64,000 bases of DNA from Strigamia acuminata. Its lineage: Eukaryota; Arthropoda; Chilopoda; Geophilomorpha; Linotaeniidae. The stretch is from contig OX442314.1 in NCBI GenBank assembly GCA_949358305.1, positions 21,817,060-21,881,059 of the forward strand, given 5' to 3'. Below are positions 48,625 through 59,890 of this stretch, piece by piece. How positions within the stretch are numbered: the stretch's first letter is position 1; every line of letters starts with the position of its first letter. The position numbers and the translations under genes were made by a program. The notes beneath the pieces are model-generated. The model did no database searches, had not been told where the DNA came from, and was given only the letters and a program-made list of their open reading frames with translations.

Positions 48625-48840
48625 ATGGAAAAATTTGTTACTATTGGCAAAAACGTTTGGTGAGGTAATGTTTTTAATTTTTTAATTTTTTTTATGGTAA
48701 TTTTTTTTTATAGCTGTTTAGGTTGTGGTTTCGGAATTGTTAAACCAGTGATCTTTTTTAAATTTCAATGCATAAGAGAAAATGAGTACCGAGTTGAATG
48801 TCCCAGTTGCCGGAGCGAGATTACCATATATTCGAAGTAA
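48625..48840 (+). CDS. Possible 53-aa zinc-ribbon-like protein (alternative frame)
   Basis: Exons 48625-48659 and 48714-48840 join to a 162-nt frame. It reads MEKFVTIGKNV then CCLGCG, a 20-residue spacer with a further Cys, and ends VECPSCRSEITIYSK. The two CxxC pairs spaced about 30 residues apart suggest a small zinc ribbon. The stop TAA overlaps a perfect donor (GAA|GTAAGT at 48837), so the frame ends at the same place spliced or unspliced. It overlaps the next CDS in another frame; one of the two is probably the true product. Confidence 0.35.
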
Positions 48841-49095
48841 GTTGTATTGTTTGATGATTAATTAAATTTAATACTTGTCTTTAAATTTTAGGTGATTAAT
48901 GAGCAATTAGAAAAATTAATCGGAGCGAAAGAAACTGTCGTAAACAGTACCGAAACAACAGATAGTGAAGAAAACATGGAAATCGAAATCGACGAGGAAG
49001 CAATCCTCACTAGTAGTATGTCGAGTTTCGGACCAGAAAAACAATTCAGAAATGCAGAAAACGTGGTATTAAAATTACAAATAAAACATAAGTAA
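48798..49095 (+). CDS. Small acidic protein, 80 aa, unrecognised
   Basis: Exons 48798-48836 and 48892-49095, phase-0 junction with good donor GTAAGT and acceptor TTTTAG. It starts MSQLPERDYHIFEVINEQ, has a helical segment LEKLIGAK, an acidic stretch (ENMEIEIDEEA) and a basic end (LKLQIKHK). A 66-codon frame running straight through the downstream exon in the phase demanded by the splice favours this reading over the overlapping zinc-ribbon frame. No family recognised. Confidence 0.45.
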
Positions 49096-49607
49096 AATAT
49101 ATTTATTTTGGCTGAAGTATATTTAAAATTCTCAAGTAATGTAACTTAATACATTTTCATTTCTAATCAGATCTTTGCGGCCTCAATCTTCGTCATTAAT
49201 TATTCAGTTTCTTGCAAATGTCTCTTTCACTTTCAATTTATATAAAAGAAAATGTAAATCAAAACATAGTAAATAAATGCATCACAGTAAATTAAATTTT
49301 GTCGGAAAAATAAATCGACAGGTCTGCAAAGACCGTTTATTTGACAGAGCACCAGGTCGAGATATCCCTGCATGAAAATGCACACGTTTACTTGCATACA
49401 GGAATGTTAATCAAAGAATGTATTTTAATTGCATTAAGAAAAAACATTTAGGAGAATCATAAAAGACAGTGTTTAACTGCATGTTTCCGTCCTTTTCTGA
49501 TTCCCCCTATTGCACATCTCGCTTTACTTACCTATATACACAACAGATTTAACGTTACACTTTTTAGACCGCAAAAATAATAATGCAGATTTGGAAAGAT
49601 TTTTTTT
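49096..49607. other. Intergenic; 3' region of CP110
   Basis: AT-rich spacer between two convergent genes; no gene seen. Confidence 0.5.
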
Positions 49608-51547
49608 TTATCCCATACAGACAGTGTTGGAACTAAAATCATTCTGCAATTTCATTTTTTTTCGTTCTAGTACTTTTAAAGTTGCTGTGGATAAGTTTCG
49701 TTTCAGCAAATTGTCCGCCTTTTTCCCACCGCCTCTTTTCCTAGTCAACTGCGCTCGGTCTTGCGAAATCATCACCATTTTTTCTTGTGCCGAAAGCTTG
49801 AAAAAAATATCGTGGAACTCGTGGCAGGAACTGGTTAACTGATAAAAAAAAATTATAATTTTTAATAAATTAACATTTCAATAAAAAAAATAAAGGTTTG
49901 AAAAATTTGGCGATTTATTGCAAAAAAATTTTTTTTAATGTAACTAGATTAAGTTTCAGAGTCCCTTAATCAAATTAATCGGCAAATTTTTCAAATCCCT
50001 CAATCAATTATTATTAACTTGTTGCAATATTTGTTTATGAAGTGTTGCTTCGCCCAAAGAAATTCGTCCCATTTTAACGGGAGTTTCGTTCTTCAAATTA
50101 AGAGCAAATTCCAATGTATCTCTGATGGTTTTTATAACCTTTTGAACCGTTTTTGTCCTTAATAGCCGTCGTGTCAAATACCCCTTAACTGCGGCTGAAA
50201 CACGCTCAAATTTCACCTTCATGTTTGCATCGTTAATCTAAAATTAAAACAGATTATTTTAGTGTATCACTATTTTGAATGCTTCTTGGTTAATCAACTT
50301 ATTTTTAAAGCTAATCTAAATTTTGTTAGAAATGGTTACACTTATGCATGTTTTTAAAGTTATTTGTTAAACTGAAATGCACCAATAAACACCTACAAAT
50401 GTGCTAATTATCTCCGGAGTCGGCACTGAACAATCATCTCCCAACTGAATTTGTTTCGTAATGGCCTCCTCCTCCTCTTGTTGCTGGCGAAGTAACTGAG
50501 CCATTTGATCCTTGTATTGCAGCATCAATTCAGACCTCAACTGCTTAAAATAATTATCATGTTGAAGCAACAATTCTTCAAACCTAGGCACCTCTAATGC
50601 AGGAGTCCATTCCTCATGCAACGGGAACCGTGAAACTGTATCCAAAAAACGATTTAAATTCGTATTTTTTGTCAAATCCGTCGCTGGATCGGACGGAATT
50701 GCATCTAAAGATATTCTTCTCATCGAGCACATGTCATCCGGAAATGTCATTCCTTTTTCCTTGTACGAATCGACCTGTGCAGTGAGCGCTGGCGACGGAC
50801 ACTCAAGGGTGTAAGAAGATCGACGAACGTGCTTTTTAACTTGGGCTTTCTCGTCATTTTTCATCACAATCACATCGCAACTCACGGCGCTGTTTACTTT
50901 GTCCGATACGTAAGGAAATTCGATCTCCTTGACAGTGCTGCATGTGGACGACGATTCGGGTCGCTCGGATTGCTGAGGTGCAGATCGAGGTGAAATATCC
51001 ATGTATTTACTGAGCTCGGTGCTTGCAAGACTCGGAGATGATTCGATTTCGGTAAGCGGGGTTCTCAGCACCGATTCTGTTCGCGGTGAATCGTTGCAAG
51101 TAAATATTTCCGGCTCAGTTTCACCGATTCCATCAAATATAATCGCACCTGGGATTGATATTATTTCCTCGTTGTCTGTATCATCCAAAGAAAACCATGA
51201 AGACGAAGGAAATCCTTCGTTGTCCGAAAACGAGTCCGGATTATTAATTTTTAATTCCTGTAGGGTCAGTGAGACGTCATTTTCATTGTAGCTGTTATTA
51301 TTCACATTTTGGTCGTTGTCTTGAATAACCTCCGATGAAACAGAACCAGTTGGACTCGCACTCGGTTCCTGCGATAAATAATTAGATATTAAATTAAGTT
51401 AGTCCGCACACATCTATTTTAACACGCAATATTTACGAATGGAATCAAGTTTTCATCGTCTTGCTTAGATTTCGCGATGCGGTTTCGTTCCAGATTTATT
51501 GCTTGGTTTCTGTGTTGTCTCGTTTCATAAATTCTCTCTTCCGTCAT
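49608..51547 (-). CDS. CCP110: CP110 centriolar coiled-coil protein
   Basis: Caps distal ends of centrioles, limits their length and blocks premature ciliogenesis; binds calmodulin and CEP97. Four exons on the minus strand: 51547-51437, 51368-50397, 50237-50019, 49838-49608; 1533 nt, 510 aa, about half the vertebrate length. The start MTEERIYETRQHRNQAI is right at an ATG, in a helical basic segment. Residues 40-260 are Ser/Glu-rich and disordered. A coiled coil near residues 325-345 contains LLRQQQEEEEAI. The IQ-like/CP110 core VSAAVKGYLTRRLLRTKTVQ is followed by TIRDTLEFAL, and the last exon has HEFHDIFFKLSAQEKM, matching the IHDIFF region of vertebrate CP110. The family assignment rests on this C-terminal half. 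Confidence 0.85.
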
Positions 51548-52385
51548 CTAGTAAAAATGATATTAATGGCAAGAAAAATAAAAAAAATATGCGAAGCCAA
51601 ACAATTGTCGTTACCACAGGTGGCAGAATTCGTTTTCCATTGATTTTAAAAACTGAAAGATACTTTTGACCTAACATCATGCATTCAAGTAACTTGGTTA
51701 ATACGCGTTATAGTGCAACTCGTTTCCTAAAGCTGAAATAAACATTCCAAACAAAAAATCCGATCCCACAATACCGAATTTGGCGCCATATTTTATTTAA
51801 CTGAACCGGAAATGTACACCAAGCTCTACAATATGGTACAAGTTTAGTCTATATTTTTCGAATTTTAAAACCTCCTACAGGGGCCGAAAACAATATATAA
51901 ATACAACTTTCTTTGTCTAATGTAAAAACTTATCTACTTCAAAAAATGTTCTTTAAAAAGATGTTGTTTAATAAAAAATAATATTTAGTAATTTACCACC
52001 AGAGTTCGGGTTTGCTCTTTAACTCGCCAGGGGATACCTAATCACGAGATGTTGAAATCATGTTAAATATTGAAGATTTTTGGATTTCAGTCGAATTTTA
52101 TTGAAGATTTGGCTTTCTGGGCCGTTTCTGTATAAACCTTTTGAGCAGTGGAAACAAGGATGGGAAAGGAGCTATGGCCTTGAAACATCCGTGGTTTCTC
52201 CCACTAGGCAGCAGCACCGCCTTTTGCATGCGGTTAAGCAACATGTAGCAACATGTAGCATACCGTGAATGATTTCGACTATTATTGTTAGGATGTAAGT
52301 ACAGAAATTTTCTGCCATAAAAATTGATAGATTATTTACTTAATTACATTTTATTCACCTAATAGAACATACAGGATACATTAAA
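51548..52385. other. Intergenic
   Basis: AT-rich region between the divergent CP110 and THAP genes. No coding sequence recognised; presumed promoters. Confidence 0.45.
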
Positions 52386-54224
52386 ATGTTTAATGCGCTA
52401 AAGTCAGTATTTGAAGTGAAGAAAGGAAGGCCAGTAAAGCAAGGACTAAGACGAGGTTCAGTTCACTGTTGTTATGGCATTTGCAAAAGTGACAACAGAT
52501 TGAAATCATTACCTGAAGATATGCGATTTTATCCATTCCCAAAGCCATGTTTGCCATATCGAAAAGGGCTAATAAACTCCAAATCTGTCCACATCAGCCA
52601 ATGTCAAAGTTGTAGTAAGTGTGACAGATGGATAAAATTATGCAGAAGAAATGATGGAAGATTTGATTCAATTGACAATTACCATGTTTACATGGTCACA
52701 GTTTTCCAGATTAGTGAATATTCGGATTTTATTTATCTGGATAACCGTTTGCGTTTACATGACGTTAGTTTTCTGGTAAACATGACGTCATACGAGAATT
52801 ACCCATACTGCCCTTTGATTATCTGGAACAACAAAATGGCTGTTGATCCATTTCAGCCAAACAAATGAAATGGTGGTTAGGAAAGAGGTTTTTGCTCGAA
52901 TCTTTGCAAAGGTGCCTAATATGCAAATTCTGATCCCAAAAATGGTGGTTTTAGCTGATTTCATATTGATTTCGGTACCAAATGTCGCTGGTACGTAGGC
53001 CTAACGTATTTTTACAACAACGATCCGACCATATCTCGATCCAAGTTTTTGAATTTTCGCATCCACGGGTGTTTACATGCAGTTTTCAATGCGCAAAACG
53101 CCCAAAATCTAGCTCGTACAACTGGAATTTAGTTTTCCAGATAAGTCTGTCTTTTCTAGAAAACTGATTTGTTAACATGGTAAATGTCACGAGAAATACA
53201 TACATTTGCAATTTGCACTTCATTGCGGGGCAAGAAGACCCATTACCAGCCAATGCAACAGCTGTTGAAAAAGTTGTAAGTAATTTGTCATCACCAATTA
53301 TGCCATTAAAATTAATTTAAATAAAATTCCGACTTGTTAAAATAGAAAGCATCAAAGAAAAAGCGTGCACCACTTAAACCAAGACTAAAACTTACCGGCG
53401 GAAACAAAATAACCGATGTCACAATGGAAACAAAAGCAAAAACTGTTCAAGAAAATTTAGAATTGGATGAGCCAAGTATCCCCGCTTTAACCGATGTCAT
53501 AATGGAAACAAAAGCAAAAAATGTTGAAGAGAATTTGGAATTGGATGAGCCACGTGTCTTTGCTTCTATGATTGAGTTTGAAAATGCCGCAGAAAATCAT
53601 TTTTCAACATTACTCGAAGTTGCTATATTTTTAATGAAAGCGTCAATGACCACTACACTCAGCAATGGAGTTTTAACAGTGTCTAGAATTGTTAATTTAG
53701 TAGAAATTACACAAGTATCGTTTACTGTGAATATGGAGATTAATATCACAGTTTTTTCGAAACAAATGTCATCTGATCACTTTTTCTGGCAGAGTAATGC
53801 AGCTGTGACACTTGATGACATTCCTAAGTTTTTAGAAACCTTCAACAGTGCATTTAATCCATGCAAAGGAATAACATGTGACGAAAAAATTCAAGCTTTT
53901 CGGAAAATGACTCAATCCAACCTTGGTTATTACTGTACCCGTAGTGAATCTGTGCGCACAGTTAAATGCTTCCTTTTGTGCAACAAACCTACTTGTATTT
54001 GTATTCCCTGCAAAGCATATGAGAAATCTCTTACAGCTAAAGTGAGGAGAATGAAACAACCGAATTATAAGTCGCATCCATGTACAAATTTCAGATACCA
54101 GAGTAGAAATGAATTGACTAATTCCTTGCAAGTAAGTAATGCGCTGCTGCGCACAGCAACTCGAAAACTTGAAATTCTGCAAGGCAAGGTGAATAAGCAC
54201 ACTGCAATGTTTAATACACATTAA
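52386..54224 (+). pseudogene. THAP-domain gene interrupted by a transposable element
   Basis: THAP proteins are C2CH zinc-finger DNA binders, often derived from P-element-like transposases. The first part (52386-52681) encodes HCCYGICKSDNR, FYPFPKP and a conserved Trp (CDRWIKLC). The expected closing C-x2-H (ICNLHFIAGQEDP) appears only at 53203-53241, after a 499-bp insertion. The second part continues to a GTAAGT donor (after 53275) and exon 2 (53346-54224), which has two copies of METKAK(T/N)V and a Cys-rich C-terminal region (CFLLCNKPTCICIPC). Removing the element together with one TA leaves the halves one base out of frame, so there is another small lesion or an unusual splice. I therefore call it broken rather than functional. 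Confidence 0.7.
52682..53180. mobile_element. MITE in THAP coding exon, 499 bp, TA TSD
   Basis: The left end CCATGTTTACATGG and following CACAGTTTTCCAGA are matched in inverted form by TCTAGAAAACTGA and GTTAACATGG at the right end, flanked by TA (52680-52681 and 53181-53182). The interior contains further GTAAACATGACGTCAT-type words; one of these recurs near 54519. No transposase. Tc1/mariner-like by TSD. Confidence 0.75.
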
Positions 54225-54339
54225 AAACAGTTATAATGTTAGCATTATCACAAGTAAATTCTTGCAATTTTTTCATTGCTCTAAATAAGCACATGGCTTG
54301 GGCAGCTGAAATTAAAAATGATGTATGAAAAGGAGAAGA

Positions 54340-54618
54340 TTAATTTAATTTTAGAATATGTAACATTTCATTTTCGTAATGTTTGACAAAGGTTTTGTCA
54401 TAAAAAACATCAAAATGAATCAAATTGTCAATTTCAGATCTTTGGTTTTCACTATTCCAATTTATTTTGCCCGAGAAGTAGCATGCAAAATCGCGAAGTC
54501 TGGTGTGGATTTGTTGCGTAAACATGACGTCATTGGGAACTGAACCTCGCTTTCGGATACCACTAGAATTGGCCCGTTTTCCCCGAGAGTTTTCCCATCC
54601 CGGTGGAAATGCTGCCAC
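54340..54618 (-). CDS. Hypothetical 92-aa ORF
   Basis: An open frame with fairly protein-like composition (RLRDFACYFSGKINWNSENQ; FYDKTFVKHYENEM) converging on the THAP gene. It may be the last exon of an unfound gene or a transposon relic. No family, no clear acceptor or poly-A signal, so low confidence. Confidence 0.25.
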   Translation of the reverse strand: MAAFPPGWENSRGKRANSSGIRKRGSVPNDVMFTQQIHTRLRDFACYFSGKINWNSENQRSEIDNLIHFDVFYDKTFVKHYENEMLHILKLN

Positions 54619-55570
54619 GGGGCCATAGCCATTCCTGGGAGGTCAAAAAAAAATTTAAAAATTTTAATTTGTGTTTTGGGGTCTAAAAAAAAATGTTTTA
54701 GAGTCATTCATGGCACAAAATTTCAAACTTTTCTTGGAAAAGGAGACACCCACCCTCCTGAGACCCCTTCCCAAGTAGCCTTGGATCCGCTCCTGCTTGG
54801 AATGGAATTGGAATCGCGCGGAATTAAATTGGAATCACTTGCAGGCTGGGGGTGAACATGGCCCCCCCCCTCCTAAGGCTTTATTTAAATTTATGGCGTG
54901 AAAAGCGTTTTTCTGGGCCATTCACAGCACAAATTTCCAAAAAAAATTTAGAAGGGGAATCCACCCTCCCCAGGGATTTCAATGATTTCAACGATTTTGA
55001 ATATTTCCTAAAGACTTTAGAGACTTGCTGTGGTATTGAAGATTTCAGGTCTCCAGATAGATTTCTTTAAAGATTTTGCTCAATTTTGCTCGATTTTGCT
55101 CTAAAAACGTACGAAGAAAAATTATACACGCATATTAGTGATAGTAATTACTGATTAATGATTGTGGTGCCTAACATGCAAATCTATCGCTCACATTACT
55201 ATCATATTGAAAATAACTGAAACTACGGTGTACTCTGTAGGACATAGTTCAGATTCTAGAATTTGTAAGAGGCTATCCAGATGGGCATGAGCATCTAACA
55301 TTGGTAAATGCAGGTTGAGTTCCAACAAACCTGTCTGCACCACAGAGCTATCCGGACCATACAGCTTACACTATACAATATAGTAATTGAAAAATAATTT
55401 AAAAAATAATCTTCAAAATAATAATGCTAGCCCCATGTGATCGTATCAAACGAAGCAAACAAATTATGATGTAATGACATTGACGTTATCAAAAAGATAA
55501 CGAGCAAATATAATATATACACCTTACACCAAACCTAAACCAGTAAATCACATGAAGAATTTATGTTAAA
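54619..55570. other. Intergenic with decayed repeat
   Basis: Two degenerate direct copies of a roughly 80-bp unit (about 54699-54760 and 54908-54975, sharing CATTCA(T/C)(G/A)GCACAAA and CCACCCTCC) around TTGGATCCGCTCCTG suggest a transposon remnant. No gene seen. Confidence 0.35.
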
Positions 55571-57318
55571 ATGTCAATACTTCGCCACGCCGTTGCTATT
55601 TCAACATTTTTACAACTTGTTTTTACTGGCCCCATTACATTCGAAGGCCCTACAGATCGCCCATTTGAATTTAACGCAGACAACTTGCACTTGCTTAATG
55701 ATGCACAACTCAATGCATTAATGGCGTTGCGCCAAACACCAGAATACTACGCAATACCTATTGATCCAGAAGCATTTATGACTATGGTGAGACTACACTG
55801 CTATCGCATTTCTAAATTCTAAATCTGTCATTACAACAGGAAGAAATAGTTCGGTACCACGGTTACGAAATTGAGACTCACACAGTGCAGACCGAAGATG
55901 GCTTCATACTGACCCTGCAAAGAATACCATACGGCAAAAATGGACCGGGAACCAAGCCCAGAAAGCCTGTTTTAATTCAGCATGGTTTACTCTGCTCAGC
56001 AGCCTCGTGGGTTACCAATGTCCCAGATAAAAATCTACGTAACTATAACCTCGATAGATAAAAATAAAACAAAGAAAAATAATTTTATTTCTTTAACAGC
56101 TTACATAGTAGCGGATGCTGGTTATGACGTATGGTTGGGAAATGTTCGTGGAACCTTGTTTGGTCGTAATCACACCAGTTTATCCCCTAAAGACAACAAA
56201 TTTTGGCGCTACAGGTGCGTATATTAATATATTCTACACCTTAACTAACTCTGTAGTATTTATATTTGTGGTAGTTTTGATGAAATGGCGAAATACGACA
56301 TTCCGACCATTATCGACTACATGTTGGCTAAAACGGGCTTCAAACAAATTCATTACGTCGGCCATTCCATGGGAACCGTGATGATGTTTGCGCTTTTGTC
56401 AACACAGCCTAAATATAATGATATTGTAAGAAGAAGAAAGAAAAATGAATTCAAGTTGCAACAATTTTTTGTTTACTTTTACGCATGAAATTTTAGGTCA
56501 GAGGTGTTTACGCATTGGCACCAGTAGCTAGACTTAAAAATGTACGAAGCCCTCTGAAATACTTGGCTCCGTTCGTCGACCAACTGAAGTGGCTTTTGAC
56601 TATGTTAGGTCCTGGTGAATTTATGCCCAACAGCAACTTACTCAAGTTCTTAACGAAAAACATATGCGCATCTGCGTTGAGCTTCGTTTGCGAAAATATC
56701 ATCTTCATTGCATGTGGATTCAACCCAGCGCAACTTAATACTGTATGGAAACTATCTGACTTTAAAAATGTCTTCAAAATAATTAAAATCCATTTTTTTA
56801 TTCTATTTTTTTAGACTCGAGTTCCTGTACACCTCCATCACACACCGGCAGCCACTTCTTCTCAAACGATCATACATTTTGGCCAGGTAAACATAATCAA
56901 ATTTCGATACATTCGGTAACATTATTTTTAAAAAATAATAGTTGGCTCGTTCTGGCAACTTCCAAAAATACGATCATGGAGAAAAAGAAAATTTAAAACT
57001 TTATGGATCTGTAAAAAAAAAATATTTAAGTTTGTTTTTGTTTGTAATATTAATGGTTTTTCTGCTTCACAGTTAAAACCGCCTCAATATAAGTTAGGAA
57101 ACATTAAAAGCAAAGTGGCGTTGTTTTGGGGTGAGAATGATTACCTCGCATCTGCTACAGATGTGGCTTGGTTGGCGCCTCAACTGCAGAATCTTGTGTT
57201 GAAATACCGCGTTCCAGACTCCAAGTTCTCTCATTTGGACTTCCTTTGGGCCATTGATGTCAAGCCGCTGCTTTACGACAAAGTTCTTTCTACGATGGCA
57301 AAATTATGGAAAAATTAA
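55571..57318 (+). CDS. Acid lipase, secreted or lysosomal (LIPA/gastric lipase family)
   Basis: Hydrolyses triglycerides and cholesteryl esters; alpha/beta-hydrolase. Seven exons: 55571-55786, 55840-56038, 56100-56214, 56275-56425, 56497-56742, 56815-56886, 57073-57318; 1245 nt, 414 aa, a normal family length. Residues 1-19 ([20 protein letters not shown]) look like a signal peptide. [11 protein letters not shown] gives the oxyanion-hole HG, then [18 protein letters not shown]. The nucleophile elbow is GHSMG (about residue 208), the acid is in [10 protein letters not shown], and the base is the His of SKFSHLDF. The full triad and whole-codon closure argue that it is active. It is followed by a truncated tandem copy. 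Confidence 0.95.
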
Positions 57319-57878
57319 TCTCAATGAAGAATATTACAGCAAGAAATTTTGTATTTACAAAATATGTAATTAAAAAGAATTAAATGACAATTAAAAATAC
57401 GCTACTCTTAATTGTCATTTAATTCTTTTTAATAAAACAATAAAGTGAAATGGATATAAAATAAAAGTTTTAAAAACCATATGTAATTATATTAAAATGC
57501 AATATTTTTATTCCATACTGTACGAAAAAGCATACAAAACAAACAAACATTACATGCACTTTTGAAAGTTTATCAAATAGTATCGTAAAAAACAATTGAA
57601 AAAAATTAACCTTTCCTTCTCTCCAATTTTTTGTAGTAAGCAGAAGATAAACTTTTTATCTGCTCTTTCTTATCTTATTTGTTTTACAGTACGTTCACAA
57701 TTAAGCTTAAACATTAAAAAATTAACACGACCAAATGACAGTTATGACGTACAGATAAGAAGACTAATCTTTCAAAACCATTAATTTTATTTAATCAAAA
57801 TTGTCAGAAGATAACGAGTTAAACAATTAAACATAATATAAAACCACAATCCTTCATCACTTTACAACATTAAAAAAA
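57319..57878. other. Intergenic between lipase copies
   Basis: AT-rich. A 22-bp inverted repeat around AATTAAATGACAATT (57369-57430) just after the lipase stop could form a hairpin in the 3' UTR. No gene seen. Confidence 0.45.
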
Positions 57879-58769
57879 ATGTTATCATTACATCGCCTCG
57901 TTTTCATTTCCATAGCATTTCTCCAAATTCGTTTCTCCAGAGTGTCCAGACCTCATTAACCATGGAAATCCTATTTCAGATTTACCTTTTGAATTCAATG
58001 CTGATAACTTGCATTTGCTCAATGATGCACCACTTAAAGCGTTAATGGAATTACACGAATTTCCTGAATATTATGCACTATCCATTGACCCAGAAGCATT
58101 CATGACCATGGTACAACACAAACAAACCATAAAAAAATGTTCCAAACATTATGTTTACATTCCGAAATTTTAAATCTCTCACAGGAAGGAATAATTAAGT
58201 ACCACGACTATCCAATCGAGATCCACACGGTAAAAACAGCTGATAATTACACATTGACGATGCAGAGGATTCCACATGGCAAAGACGGACCTGGAACATT
58301 GCCAAGAAAATCCGTATTACTCCAACACGGTTTGCTTTGCTCAGCAGCATCGTGGGTCACCAATACCCCAGATAAAATTCTGCGTAAGTCACTTAAATGA
58401 CTAAAAGTGCAAATAAAACATTTGCAGTTTACCTTTTTCGGTTGTAGTTCACTTCTGCCCCAATGTTCGCCATTGTTAGGTTGCTTTGATTTCATTTGTT
58501 TGTGTTGTGTGTGGTTGTTTTTGGTTCGGTTAGGTCAGGTTAGGTCAGGTTAGGTTAGGTTAGGACCTAGGTTAGATCTAAACCTAACCTAACCTAACCT
58601 AACAATGGCAAACATTGGGGCAGAAGTGAACTACAACCCCTTTTTCAATTTCAGCATACTTAATAGCAGATGCCGGTTACGACGTGTGGTTAGGAAATAT
58701 TCGTGGCACATTGTTCGGCAATAAACACGACATTCTAACACCCAAAGATAAAAAATTCTGGCAATACAT
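57879..58769 (+). pseudogene. Truncated tandem copy of the acid lipase
   Basis: Three blocks correspond to exons 1-3 of the upstream lipase: [14 protein letters not shown] (about 57990), then 58185-58384 with [13 protein letters not shown], then 58656-58769 with [17 protein letters not shown]. Exons 4-7, including the GHSMG serine and the His, are absent downstream. The N-terminal frame from ATG 57879 runs into a stop unless a weak 49-nt intron (donor GTTTCT) is used. The second intron contains a MITE. Without the catalytic exons it cannot be a working lipase. Confidence 0.85.
58440..58638. mobile_element. hAT-type MITE, 199 bp, perfect 8-bp TSD, TTAGG core
   Basis: TIRs of about 40 bp starting GGTTGTAGTTCACTTCTGCC, with inverted partner ending at 58638, are flanked by CCTTTTTC at 58432-58439 and 58639-58646. 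The centre is a palindrome of telomere-like GGTTA/TTAGG units meeting at CCTAGG. It lies in an intron of the lipase pseudogene, which was about 64 nt before the insertion. Confidence 0.93.
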
Positions 58770-59547
58770 GTACAAAATACTTACAAATATTAAAAAGGCC
58801 GGTGGTCGGTATAAATTGTAATTTTCCTCCCACAGATGATTGCTAGATATTTCATTTGAAAACTGATGAAACAAGTTGGAGGAACAAATTGACCGGTGGC
58901 TTGTGCAAGATTTTGTTGGCAGGATGTGATTGCCTTAGTTTACTTGTATATAGAGAAAATGTAATTGCAGTTAATGGCCATGTATAGAATTCAATTATTT
59001 TTATTCAATTGATTTCACTACACAATAAATTTTAATGTTTTAATTAATTAAAATGAATTGATAGCTGAGTAACAATAAGAAAAATGCAAAACTCTTTGTT
59101 GGCAAACCAACAATTTCACTGAATCAGATCACAGAAGCAGAAGTTTTGCGACCAGAAGTGGGATGAGGAGACTTTTTCTTGCCTGTTATTTTTTAAAGCA
59201 TGAACCTGCAAACGTATCGTGGGTATTGCAATTATAGAAAAATACCTACTGTAAGTGTTTCAAGTGAGGCCAAGAAAGTGCCATTGGGCCAGATAAATAT
59301 TTTTAGTGGGAAAATTAATTAATTTGGGTTAAGTTAAATTGGTGGAACAAAAAAATTAATTTAGTGTGAAATTCAGAAAGAGGGAAATTTAATATTTATT
59401 CAGTGGGAATTTCAGGAAAATTAGTGGGGTTTTAATTTATCACCTTAGACTATACCTGACACGAGTCAAGGTTATTTTTAAATTTATAATTTATAATTTA
59501 TAATTTATAATTTATAATTTATCAATTCTTTTCTCTGTTTTCTTAAG
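58770..59547. other. Intergenic
   Basis: No gene. A weak inverted similarity (about 58796-58840 against 58872-58912, GCCGGTGGTC against GACCGGTGGC) may be another MITE remnant. Confidence 0.35.
59480..59522. repeat. (ATTTATA)n tandem repeat
   Basis: Six units of a 7-bp AT-only repeat in the spacer before the GC-rich block at 59548. Confidence 0.85.
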
Positions 59548-59664
59548 CGGCAAGATGACGCACCAGCAGATGTCGATGGACAAGACGCGCTGCTCCTTTA
59601 CGACCACCGCGCCGAATGGGCCAAAGATAGTGCCCAAGAGCGCTGTTGACAGGCGCAAGAGGTA
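59548..59664 (+). other. GC-rich coding-like fragment
   Basis: An abruptly GC-rich block after an acceptor-like TTCTTAAG. Two frames are open: one ends RAEWAKDSAQERC at TGA 59647, the other starts MTHQQMSMDKTRCSF and reaches a GTATTT donor at 59665. I cannot tell which, if either, is used. It may be an orphan exon or a fragment of a transposed gene. Confidence 0.25.
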
Positions 59665-59890
59665 TTTAGACACCCTTGGTAACCCTCCTTGTATTGAAAA
59701 TTTGTTTGTAAATTTTATAAACCTAGAAAAACAAATAAAATAAGAAAATGACTTTCTTTATATCCATACAAGTATACACGAAGACCAATCAATTTCAAAG
59801 AACAATAAAAAATAATAATATTAAATTATTCCTTTTTGTTCAAGTCCCCGCCGCGACCACGACGACGACTTCTGATGGCAAAGAGAAAAA

